Source: Bradyrhizobium betae (GTDB taxonomy: Bacteria; Pseudomonadota; Alphaproteobacteria; Rhizobiales; Xanthobacteraceae). From it: a DNA stretch of 64,000 bases. The stretch lies in the NCBI RefSeq assembly GCF_008932115.1, contig NZ_CP044543.1:4966501-5030500 (forward strand). Reading direction: 5' to 3'. Below are positions 42,685-50,246 of the stretch, one piece after another. The first letter of the stretch is position 1; the number at the start of each line of letters is the position of its first letter. The notes beneath the pieces are model-generated. The model was not told where the DNA came from. It saw nothing but the letters and a program-made list of their open reading frames with translations, and made no database searches. Position numbers and translations under genes: made by a program.

Positions 42685-42809
42685 GGTGTCACCTCCATCG
42701 GCAATGGGCGCGATGATGGCACCCTTTCTAGGTGGCGGCCACGATTCTGTCTGTGCGCTATCTCACGCTGGGTGTGCGGCAAAATGGGGCAGATGCACTG
42801 CCATGCGCG

Positions 42810-43730
42810 TCAGAATAGTCCGCGGTCCCAGGGCGGTTCGGGTGCAAAGCGCGCGGCGAGAAAGTCGATGAAGGCGCGCACCTTGGCTGGTGGGCGGCGG
42901 TCGGGCAGATAGACCGCATGCACCGCGGAGGTCTGAATCTCCGGCTGGTCGAGCGGAAGCGCGACCAGCGTGCCGGCGCGCAGATCCTCGGCGATGATGA
43001 AGGTGGGCTGCCGCGCCAGGCCCAGGCCGGCCAGCGTCGCCGCGCGCAACGCATCGCCATTGTTGGCGCGCAAGGTGCCGCTGACCTGGACACGGATCTC
43101 GCCGTTGACGCCGAACAGCCATTCCGTCGCGCTCGACTGCTGCGAGAGCGTGTAGCCAAGACAATTATGAGTGGCGAGGTCGGCCACCCTGCACGGCGTG
43201 CCGTGCCTGGCAAGATAGGATGGCGCGGCGCAGACGACCATGCGGTTCGGCGCGAGCCGCCGCGCCACCATGCTGGACTCGCGCAGCTTGCCGATGCGGA
43301 TCGCGAGGTCCCAGCCCTCTTCGGCAAGGTCGACGACGCGGTCGTTGAGACCGAGCTCGACCGTGACCTCGGCGTGGCGTTCGCTGAATTCGGCGATGAG
43401 CGGCGCGATCTGCCGCGTGCCGAACACCACGGGCACGTTGACCCGCAGCAGCCCGCGCGGCTCGACGCGCTCGCGCGCGACCGCGGCATCGGCGGCTTCC
43501 ATGTCGGTCAGGATACGCTCGGAGGATTCGAGATAGAGGCGGCCGGCCTCGGTGATCGACAGTCGCCGTGTGGTGCGGTGGAACAGCTTGATGCCGAGCC
43601 GCGCCTCCAGCGATGCCACATGCTTGGTGACCATGGTCTGCGACAGGCCCAGGGCCCGGGCCGCGCCGGACAGGCTGCCGATCGCCGCGACCTTGGCGAA
43701 GACTTCCAGGCCGGTCAGCTGGTCGAGCAT
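42810..43730 (-). CDS. LysR-family transcriptional regulator
   Basis: A 306-residue regulator. N-terminal winged helix-turn-helix MLDQLTGLEVFAKVAAIGSL, ALGLSQTMVTKHVASLEARL, FHRTTRRLSITEAGRLYLES; effector domain with LLRVNVPVVFGTRQIAPLIA and ALPLDQPEIQTSAVHAVYLP. It resembles the AaeR/DmlR-type subgroup with VFAKVAAIGSLSGAAR. ATG at 43730 is preferred over GTG at 43739. It is divergent from the DoxX gene, 93 bp apart, which is its likely target; activators of this arrangement often control DoxX-type genes under oxidative or electrophile stress. Confidence 0.93.
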   Translation of the reverse strand: MLDQLTGLEVFAKVAAIGSLSGAARALGLSQTMVTKHVASLEARLGIKLFHRTTRRLSITEAGRLYLESSERILTDMEAADAAVARERVEPRGLLRVNVPVVFGTRQIAPLIAEFSERHAEVTVELGLNDRVVDLAEEGWDLAIRIGKLRESSMVARRLAPNRMVVCAAPSYLARHGTPCRVADLATHNCLGYTLSQQSSATEWLFGVNGEIRVQVSGTLRANNGDALRAATLAGLGLARQPTFIIAEDLRAGTLVALPLDQPEIQTSAVHAVYLPDRRPPAKVRAFIDFLAARFAPEPPWDRGLF

Positions 43731-43823
43731 CGATCTCACTCTATAGGTGTGAAGTATCTTTCCGGATTAGCAGATTATCGTCCGATTGAGAATAGATCAT
43801 ATTGCGCTGCAAAGGAGACCACC

Positions 43824-44267
43824 ATGATCGATTCCCGTACCGCTCCCTACGCCGCGCTGGTGCTGCGCGTGACCTTGGGCGCGCTGTTCCTCGCCCATGC
43901 CGGCCTGAAGCTTTTCGTTTTCACCCCGGCCGGCACCGCAAAATTCTTCGGCAGCCTCGGCTTCCCGGCCGAGCTCGCCTATGTCGTGATGACGGTTGAA
44001 GTGCTGAGCGGCGTCGCGCTGATCCTCGGCGTCTGGACCCGCTACGCCGCCTTGGTGGGCATCCCGATCCTGCTCGGTGCGATCTTCACGGTGCACGGTG
44101 CAGCCGGCTTCTTCTTCACCAACCCGAGGGGCGGCTGGGAATATCCCGCCTTCTGGGCGATCGCGCTGGTGGCGCAGGCCCTGCTCGGCGACGGCGCCTA
44201 CGCGCTGCTGCCCTCGCGCGATGTCGGGGCGGCGAGCGGCCAGTTGAGCGGTGCGCATTCGCGCTGA
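43824..44267 (+). CDS. DoxX-family membrane protein
   Basis: A 147-residue membrane protein of the DoxX family: four helices, with the motifs ALVLRVTLGALFLAHAGLKL, LAYVVMTVEVLSGVALILGV and TRYAALVGIPILLGAIFTVH. GGAGACC lies just before the ATG. Family members include quinone-linked oxidase subunits and stress-response proteins; the role here is unknown. It is divergent from and probably controlled by the LysR gene. A good intrinsic terminator follows at 44294-44323. Confidence 0.9.
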   Translation: MIDSRTAPYAALVLRVTLGALFLAHAGLKLFVFTPAGTAKFFGSLGFPAELAYVVMTVEVLSGVALILGVWTRYAALVGIPILLGAIFTVHGAAGFFFTNPRGGWEYPAFWAIALVAQALLGDGAYALLPSRDVGAASGQLSGAHSR

Positions 44268-44293
44268 GATCGAGACAATTTCGAATGCGGAAG

Positions 44294-44323
44294 GCTGCGG
44301 GATTTCGGTCCCGCAGCTTTTTT
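44294..44323 (+). terminator. Intrinsic terminator after doxX-like gene
   Basis: GCTGCGGGA, loop TTTCGG, TCCCGCAGC, then six T. A perfect 9-bp stem and T run: the clearest terminator in the window. Confidence 0.85.
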
Positions 44324-44630
44324 GCGCGCTCGCGCAAGCGGCGCAGTCCAGCGCCGATCAATCTGTGTTCGGCATTGATCCATACCTGAATTGGATCGAT
44401 CCATTTCGATCCTGCCCCGTGCGGCCTTCGGCCGTCATGCAACATGATCGGAATCAGCAGCAAACATAGGCGTTCCGCGGCGGGGCCTGCCGAGGCGCCT
44501 GCCGCTCTCGCTGCCGCAAGCGGCCTCGACCCCAACCCTTGCCTGCGCCGACGCTTTGGCCATACAGTCGAGCTAACACGCCGCGACAACGATCGCGGCG
44601 GCAAAAAAACAATTGGGGAGAGACCGCGCC
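44324..44630. other. Gene-less leader before TRAP transporter operon
   Basis: About 300 bp from the terminator to the TRAP gene. A dyad-like stretch is visible near 44375-44410 (TTGATCCATACC, GGATCGATCCA), a possible operator for the TRAP operon, but no regulator gene adjoins it. No coding frame is credible. Confidence 0.4.
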
Positions 44631-45662
44631 ATGACCATCGTGCCCGTCAACCGTCGCACGTTCATCAAGTCGTCGACGGCGGTGACCGCCGGCCTCGTGC
44701 TCTCTCCCGCCATCATCGGCCGCGCTGAAGCCGCGACGCTGAAGCTGAAATGCTCCTCCTCGCTGCCGAACGATCCCAAATTCGCCAACGGCCGCGTCTA
44801 CTACGACAACCTCGTCAAGAATCTGAAGGGCAACGGGCTCGGCGAGCAGGTCGAGGTGGCCTTCTTCCCGGACAACCAGCTCGGCCAGGAAATCGACGTC
44901 ATCAATTCGGTGAAGCTCGGCGTCATCGATCTCATGGTGTCGGGCTCGTCGATCTCGGCCAATCTGACGCCGCTGGTCGGCACCTTCGACCTCGGCTTCC
45001 TGTTCTCGAGCTTCCCGCAGCAGACCAAGGCGTTCGAGTCCGGCGCCGCCAAGCCGATCGAGGACGCGCTGCTCAAGGGCAGCAACATCCGCATCATCGC
45101 CTGGGCCTATAATTTCGGCTCGCGTAGCGTGTTCGCGAAGAAACCCGTGAAGACGCCGGAAGATCTCGCCGGCCTCAAGATCCGCACTCTGCCCAATCCG
45201 GTCATCACCGAATGCCTGCGGCTGATGGGCGCCGCCGCGACGCCGCTGGCGTTCGGCGAGATCTACACGGCGCTGCAGGCCGGCGTGCTCGATGGCCTGG
45301 AGCACGATCCGCCGACCATCCTCGCCAGCAAGTTCTTCGAGACCGCAAAGTTCTACGCGCTGACGCAGCACAATTTCTCGCCGCTCGCGATCTACTTCAG
45401 CGACATGACCTACAACCGCATGGACCCGAAGCTGCGTGACGGCTTTCTCGATGCCGCGAAGAAGGCCGCGGCCGACACGCGCGCCCACGGGCTTGCGGTC
45501 GAGAAGGAAGCACTGGCGGCCCTGACCGAGAAGGGCGTGACGGTCGCCGAATGCGACCGCGAGGCGTTCAAGAAGCGCGTCGCGCCGCAGCACGAGAATT
45601 TCATCAAGGCGCGGCCGGAATCCAAGGCCGTCATCGACATCATCCGCGCGACGCAAGCCTGA
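44631..45662 (+). CDS. TRAP transporter solute-binding protein (DctP type), Tat-exported
   Basis: Periplasmic receptor of a tripartite ATP-independent transporter. The N-terminus has a twin-arginine signal (VNRRTFIKSSTAVTAGLVLS, ending AEA). The mature part is DctP-like: KFANGRVYYDNLVKNLKGNG, VEVAFFPDNQLGQEIDVINS, GSRSVFAKKPVKTPEDLAGL (the Arg that binds carboxylate ligands is expected here) and VLDGLEHDPPTILASKFFET. ATG at 44631 with GGGGAGAG upstream. Its stop overlaps the permease ATG in TGATG. The ligand is an organic acid of unknown type; the downstream 2-hydroxyacid dehydrogenase suggests a 2-keto or 2-hydroxyacid. Confidence 0.92.
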   Translation: MTIVPVNRRTFIKSSTAVTAGLVLSPAIIGRAEAATLKLKCSSSLPNDPKFANGRVYYDNLVKNLKGNGLGEQVEVAFFPDNQLGQEIDVINSVKLGVIDLMVSGSSISANLTPLVGTFDLGFLFSSFPQQTKAFESGAAKPIEDALLKGSNIRIIAWAYNFGSRSVFAKKPVKTPEDLAGLKIRTLPNPVITECLRLMGAAATPLAFGEIYTALQAGVLDGLEHDPPTILASKFFETAKFYALTQHNFSPLAIYFSDMTYNRMDPKLRDGFLDAAKKAAADTRAHGLAVEKEALAALTEKGVTVAECDREAFKKRVAPQHENFIKARPESKAVIDIIRATQA

Positions 45663-47521
45663 TGACGATGACAGCCGCCGTGCCCCTCTCGGGCGGCCGC
45701 CACGGGAGCATCACCCTGCTGCTTCGCCTCAGCGACGGAATCGCGGCCATTCTCCTGGCCGCCGATCTCGTGGTCGTCTGCGGCTCCGTGCTGCTGCGCT
45801 TCTTCTTCAACGCGCCGGTCGAATGGTCCGATGACGTCGCGCGCGGTCTGATGGTCGGCTCGGCCTTCTTCGGCGCGGCCAGCGCGCTCGCGCGCGGCGA
45901 GAATGTCGGCGTCTCGTTCTTTCGCGACCTGCTGCCGCTGCGCTTCCGGACGCTGGTCGATGCCGCGAGCGCGGTGCTGGTCGTGCTGATCTCGGGCTAT
46001 GTCGCCTTTAACGCCATCAAGCTGGGTTCGCTGACCGCAGGCCAGACCACCGGCTCCGGTCTGCCGCTCGAGCTGACCTTCTACCCGATGGGCGCCGGCG
46101 CGCTGTTCATGACGGTGTTCGCGATCGACCAGCTCTACGCAAGGCCGCTGCCTGACATCGTCAGGGGGCTCATCGCCGTCGTCATCGTCGCCGGTCTCTA
46201 TCTCGCCTGGGATTATCTGTCGCCGTCCTCGGTGCCGTCGGCGGGCACGCTGATGCTGATCGGCTTCTTCGCGACCCTGTTCGGCGGGCTGCCGATCGGT
46301 TTTGCGCTGGCGCTGGCCGCGCTGATCTTCATCTGGGTCGAGGGCGCGCTGCCCGGCGTCATCTTTGCCCAGCAGATGGCGCGCGGCATCGACAATTTCG
46401 TGCTGCTCGCGATCCCCTTCTTCATCCTCGTCGGCTACCTCATGGAAGCCAACGGCATGTCGGTGCGCCTGATCGAGCTGCTGCAACGCGGGGTCGGCCG
46501 CATGCGCGGCGGACTCAACGTCGTGATGGTCGCCTCGATGGTGCTGTTCTCGGGCATATCAGGCTCGAAGATGGCCGATGTCGCCGCGGTGGGCTCCGTG
46601 CTGATTCCGGCCGCGCGCCGCTCCAGGCAGAACCCGGGCAGCGCGGTGGCGCTGCTCGCGGCATCCGCGGTGATGGCGGAAACCATCCCGCCCTGCATCA
46701 ACCTGATCATCCTCGGCTTTGTCGCGAACCTGTCGATCGGCGGCCTGTTCGTCGCCGGCCTGCTGCCGGCGGCGTTGATGGCGGCCGTGCTGATCGCGGT
46801 ATCGATCATCTTCGGCAAGCGGCCGGCGGAGGCCGAGGACGTCGCGCCGCAGATGCCGGTGTCGGGTCTGTGGAGCGGTGCGATCGCCTCGTTTGGCCTG
46901 ATCTTCATGATCTTCTTCGGCTTCAAGAGCGGTTTTGCCACCGCGACCGAGATCTCCGCCTTCGCCGTGGCCTATGCATTGATCGTCGGCAGCGTGGTGT
47001 TCCGCGAACTGGGCTTCAAGTCGGCAGCACACAGTTTCGTGCAGGCGGCGACACGCTCCGGGCTCGTGCTGTTCATTGTCGCCGCAGCCCAATCGCTGGC
47101 GTTCACGCTGACCTTGCAGCAGGTGCCGCACGCGGTCGGCGACTTCATGCTCGGGCTGTCCAAGACCTCGGGCGTCTGGCTGTTCATCCTGCTCGCGATC
47201 GCCGTTCTGATCGTGATGGGCTCGGTGCTGGAAGGCGCCGCCGCGCTGATCATCTTCGGGCCGCTGCTGCTGCCGGTCGCGGTACAGCTCGGCGTCGATC
47301 CCCTGCATTTCGGCGTCGTGCTGGTCATCGCGATGGGCATCGGCCTGTTTGCCCCGCCGCTCGGGCTCGGGCTCTATGGCGCCTGCCTGATCGGCAATGT
47401 GCCGATCGAGCAGACGGTGAAGCCGATCATGGGCTATCTCGGCCTGTTGTTCCTCTGCCTGCTGGTCATTGCCTTCGTGCCGTGGCTCTCGACCGCGCTG
47501 CCGCGGGCCTTCGGCTACTAA
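45662..47521 (+). CDS. TRAP transporter permease, DctQ-DctM fusion
   Basis: A 619-residue fused permease: about 150-190 residues of small-subunit (DctQ) type, with the hallmark VVVCGSVLLRFFFNAPVEWS and VARGLMVGSAFFGAASALAR, joined to a DctM large subunit with GLPIGFALALAALIFIWVEG, FILVGYLMEANGMSVRLIEL and MGSVLEGAAALIIFGPLLLP. Sixteen or so hydrophobic helices in total. The fusion is common in alphaproteobacteria. Translationally coupled to the receptor gene upstream and 12 bases from the dehydrogenase downstream: a three-gene operon. Confidence 0.93.
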   Translation: MTMTAAVPLSGGRHGSITLLLRLSDGIAAILLAADLVVVCGSVLLRFFFNAPVEWSDDVARGLMVGSAFFGAASALARGENVGVSFFRDLLPLRFRTLVDAASAVLVVLISGYVAFNAIKLGSLTAGQTTGSGLPLELTFYPMGAGALFMTVFAIDQLYARPLPDIVRGLIAVVIVAGLYLAWDYLSPSSVPSAGTLMLIGFFATLFGGLPIGFALALAALIFIWVEGALPGVIFAQQMARGIDNFVLLAIPFFILVGYLMEANGMSVRLIELLQRGVGRMRGGLNVVMVASMVLFSGISGSKMADVAAVGSVLIPAARRSRQNPGSAVALLAASAVMAETIPPCINLIILGFVANLSIGGLFVAGLLPAALMAAVLIAVSIIFGKRPAEAEDVAPQMPVSGLWSGAIASFGLIFMIFFGFKSGFATATEISAFAVAYALIVGSVVFRELGFKSAAHSFVQAATRSGLVLFIVAAAQSLAFTLTLQQVPHAVGDFMLGLSKTSGVWLFILLAIAVLIVMGSVLEGAAALIIFGPLLLPVAVQLGVDPLHFGVVLVIAMGIGLFAPPLGLGLYGACLIGNVPIEQTVKPIMGYLGLLFLCLLVIAFVPWLSTALPRAFGY

Positions 47522-47533
47522 GGGAGTCTCGTC

Positions 47534-48511
47534 TTGAAAGTGTTGCTCGCCCATACGCCGGAGATGCGGCGCAACTACTACGGCGATCGCAGCCTGAACG
47601 GCCTGCGCGCGGTCGCCGAGGTGGTCCTGCACGAGAGCGACGACACGCTGGATGCTGCCAGCCTCGTGCGCGCTGCCAAAGACGTCGACATCATCGTCGC
47701 CGATCGCATGACCGAGGGCCGCGGCGAGATCTTCGCGCAGCTGCCGCGCCTGCGCGCTTTCGTCCGCTGCGCCGTCGATATCCGCAACGTCGATGTCGAT
47801 GCCGCCTCGAATGCCGGCGTGCTCGTGACCCGCGCCGGTCCCGGCTTCGTGCAGGCCGTTGCCGAGCTCGCGGTCGGCTTCATGGTCGATCTCTCCCGCG
47901 GTGTCTCGCGGGCGACGGCTGACTACCAGGCCGGCCGCAAGCCCGAGGCGCGGATGGGCCGCCAGCTTGCCGGCAGCCGGATCGGCATCATCGGCTATGG
48001 CAGCATCGGGCGCTATCTCGCCGAGATCGCCAAGGTGATGCGCATGGAGGTGCTGGTCTGCGATCCCTTCGCCGATGTCAGCGACGGCGCCATGAGGCAG
48101 GTCGGTCTCGACGAGCTCCTCGCTGCGTCCGACTATGTCGTCTGCCTCGCCATTGCCAACGAGCAGACCGAGAATCTGATCGGAGAAACGGCGTTGGCGC
48201 GCATGCAGGCGCATGCCGTGTTCATCAATCTCTCGCGCGGCAATCTGGTCGACGAGGCCGCGTTGGCGCGCGCGCTGCGCGAAGGCCGCATCGCAGGTGC
48301 CGCGATGGATGTCGGCCGCGCACCCGACCAGATGCCGAGCCCGGAGCTGGCGAAGCTGCCGGGCGTTGTCGCCACGCCGCATGTCGGCGGTCTGACGCCG
48401 CAGGCGATCGAATACCAGTCGCTGGAAACGGTGCGGCAGGTCGAGGCGATCGTCAAAGGCGGCGTTCCGCAGGGCGCTGTCAACGCGGAGCGCTGGACGC
48501 GGCGGCCCTGA
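47534..48511 (+). CDS. D-isomer-specific 2-hydroxyacid dehydrogenase
   Basis: A 325-residue NAD(P)-dependent reductase or dehydrogenase of 2-keto/2-hydroxyacids. The NAD motif is IGIIGYGSIGRYLAEIAKVM with LVCDPF, and the catalytic set is INLSRGNLVDEAALARAL (Arg), the Glu region RAPDQMPSPELAKL, and VVATPHVGGLTPQAIEYQSL (His). Starts with TTG at 47534 behind AAGGGAG. It closes the TRAP operon and probably acts on the transported acid. Related to phosphoglycerate dehydrogenase but lacks the ACT domain, so serine synthesis is unlikely. Confidence 0.9.
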   Translation: MKVLLAHTPEMRRNYYGDRSLNGLRAVAEVVLHESDDTLDAASLVRAAKDVDIIVADRMTEGRGEIFAQLPRLRAFVRCAVDIRNVDVDAASNAGVLVTRAGPGFVQAVAELAVGFMVDLSRGVSRATADYQAGRKPEARMGRQLAGSRIGIIGYGSIGRYLAEIAKVMRMEVLVCDPFADVSDGAMRQVGLDELLAASDYVVCLAIANEQTENLIGETALARMQAHAVFINLSRGNLVDEAALARALREGRIAGAAMDVGRAPDQMPSPELAKLPGVVATPHVGGLTPQAIEYQSLETVRQVEAIVKGGVPQGAVNAERWTRRP

Positions 48512-48602
48512 CGACGCAGGCCGGTTTGAACCTCGTCACGGTGACCGACGTCAAAGTTCCGAATCCATCGGAATGGTTGGTTGAGCTCCTGAGGTTGAGC
48601 AG

Positions 48603-48734
48603 ATGAAAGTCCTGACCGCTGCTGTGTGGGCTGTCCTGATCGGTGTGCTCCTGAGTGCTTGCGCCAGCCTCACCTTCGATCCCGACAACAAGCCTCCCTA
48701 CGGCCAGTCGAATGGCAAGAAGTCCGATCGCTGA
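48603..48734 (+). CDS. Small lipoprotein (43 aa)
   Basis: A 43-residue product, MKVLTAAVWAVLIGVLLSAC then ASLTFDPDNKPPYGQSN and a basic end. The LLSAC lipobox predicts processing before Cys20 and lipid attachment; Ala at +2 is the usual outer-membrane signal. TGAGG lies upstream of the ATG. It resembles entericidin-like and other short rhizobial lipoproteins but no family is certain. It stands alone, 91 bp after the dehydrogenase gene. Confidence 0.7.
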   Translation: MKVLTAAVWAVLIGVLLSACASLTFDPDNKPPYGQSNGKKSDR

Positions 48735-48795
48735 GGATCGCGGCTGTCGGGGCTGGAAATACGGAGAGGGCTGAGCCGGCGCTTCGCGTGCCGTC

Positions 48796-49962
48796 CTACA
48801 ACCGATCGACGGCCTTGAACGTCCCGTCCTTCTGGATCACCGTCAGGAACACTTTCGGCGGCGCGTCGATCGCACGAAAGCCGACGGTGAAGATGCTGCC
48901 GCTGATGTCGAAGCGGCCGACATCGTTGATGGTGCGCAAGAGGCTTGCCCGTGTCGGTTTCGGTCCGGTCTTTTCCAGCGCAGACGCCGCGAGGCGGCCG
49001 GAGAGATAGCCCTCGAGCGACACGAAGTCCGGTTTCAGCGTCGGGTCGAATGCCTTCTGCGCCGCCTGGTAGTCGGCGACGAGTTTGAGCGAGCGATCCC
49101 AGGGAAACGGCACGACCTGCGAGACGATGACGCCTTCGCCGTCGGGGCCGAGCTCTGTGGCCAGTGCATTGGCGCCGACGAAGGAGATGTTGACGAAGGT
49201 CGGATAGAAGCCGCTGCGGTGCGCGAGCTTGATGAACTCCGCGCAGGGACCGTAGGTCCCGACCATGACGATGGCTTCGGGCTCCGCGCGCTTGATCATG
49301 CGCCAGGCCGAGCCGACCGCCCGGGTATTGCGCTCGAAGGTGCCTTCGGCGGCAAGCTCGAGGCCGCGCTGCGCGAGCGCACGCTTCACGCCGGCGAGGC
49401 CGTCGCGGCCGAAGGAATCATCCTGGTAGAAGATGCCGATGCGGGTGAACTTGCGATCCTCGGTGAGGTGCTTGACCCATGCCTCGGCCTCCGCGCTGTA
49501 GCTCGCGCGGATGTTCACGACGTTCGGCAGCTCGAGGTCGCGCAGGAATTCGGCGCCGCTGAACGGGCCGATGAAAGGGACGTTCCTCGCGCTGGTGATC
49601 GGAATCGTCGCCATCGCTGTCGGGGTGCCGACCGCGCCGATCAGCGCGAACACCTTGTCCTCGTCGATCAGCCGCAGCGTCTGCGCCACCGAGCGGTCGG
49701 GGTCGTAGCCGTCGTCGCGGCTGATCAGTTGCAGCCTGCGGCCGTGGACGCCGCCCCTGGCGTTGATCTCGGTGAAGGCCGTGACGATGCCTTGCCGCAG
49801 GCGCTGCCCGAGCACCGCGGAGGGGCCTTCGAGGGCGGCGGCCTGGCCGAACAGGATCGCGTCGTCGCTGACGCCGGCCTCGTCGCTTTTCGCGGAGAGC
49901 GTCGTCAGGGCGAGCAGTGCGAGGAGCAGGGCGAGGTAGGTCGCGGGTCGCGATCGTGTCAT
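48796..49962 (-). CDS. Branched-chain amino-acid-type ABC substrate-binding protein (LivK-like)
   Basis: A 388-residue periplasmic receptor of the Peripla_BP_6 family. The signal peptide (YLALLLALLALTTLSAKS) precedes the typical opening ILFGQAAALEGPSAVLGQRL, then GIVTAFTEINARGGVHGRRL, ALIGAVGTPTAMATIPITSA, RIGIFYQDDSFGRDGLAGVK and VMVGTYGPCAEFIKLAHRSG. No ABC permease or ATPase genes adjoin, so it is an orphan receptor, or it serves a transporter elsewhere or a sensory role. The ligand may be an amino acid, amide or aromatic. Divergent from the first GGDEF-EAL gene. Confidence 0.92.
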   Translation of the reverse strand: MTRSRPATYLALLLALLALTTLSAKSDEAGVSDDAILFGQAAALEGPSAVLGQRLRQGIVTAFTEINARGGVHGRRLQLISRDDGYDPDRSVAQTLRLIDEDKVFALIGAVGTPTAMATIPITSARNVPFIGPFSGAEFLRDLELPNVVNIRASYSAEAEAWVKHLTEDRKFTRIGIFYQDDSFGRDGLAGVKRALAQRGLELAAEGTFERNTRAVGSAWRMIKRAEPEAIVMVGTYGPCAEFIKLAHRSGFYPTFVNISFVGANALATELGPDGEGVIVSQVVPFPWDRSLKLVADYQAAQKAFDPTLKPDFVSLEGYLSGRLAASALEKTGPKPTRASLLRTINDVGRFDISGSIFTVGFRAIDAPPKVFLTVIQKDGTFKAVDRL

Positions 49963-50071
49963 GAGGGCGCTGGCCGGATGCGGGGCGAGTTGGGGAAAGG
50001 ATAGCTCTGCGCGCTGAACAGGCCGCTAATCCGCCCTGCAACGATGGCCCGTAAGACGCCGGGGAAGACCG

Positions 50072-50101
50072 GCAAGTTGCTGTCAGACTGACGCAACTTG
50101 C
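50072..50101. promoter_or_regulatory. Near-perfect palindrome in a divergent promoter region
   Basis: GCAAGTTGC, then T-GTCAG-A-CTGAC, then GCAACTTGC: a 30-base dyad whose arms pair throughout except for one extra T. It lies between the LivK-like and CHASE-GGDEF-EAL genes, about 110 bp before the former. No T run follows, so a protein-binding site is more likely than a terminator. Confidence 0.5.
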
Positions 50102-50246
50102 GGGTCAATCGTTAACTAAGCCGCGCATTGTGAAGCGGCCCGGTTCCGAAATTTTGCAGTTCTTAACCCCGATCCTTGTCCGATAGCAGTTCCGGTAGCT
50201 CAACCAGAAGTTCGGCCGCCGAGCCGAGGGGGACGTGCGGATCAAG

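Noticed and set aside
46559..48382. 607-codon antisense frame over the TRAP permease and dehydrogenase genes
   Set aside because: His/Glu/Arg/Asp-rich composition typical of the complement of membrane-protein genes; no domain.
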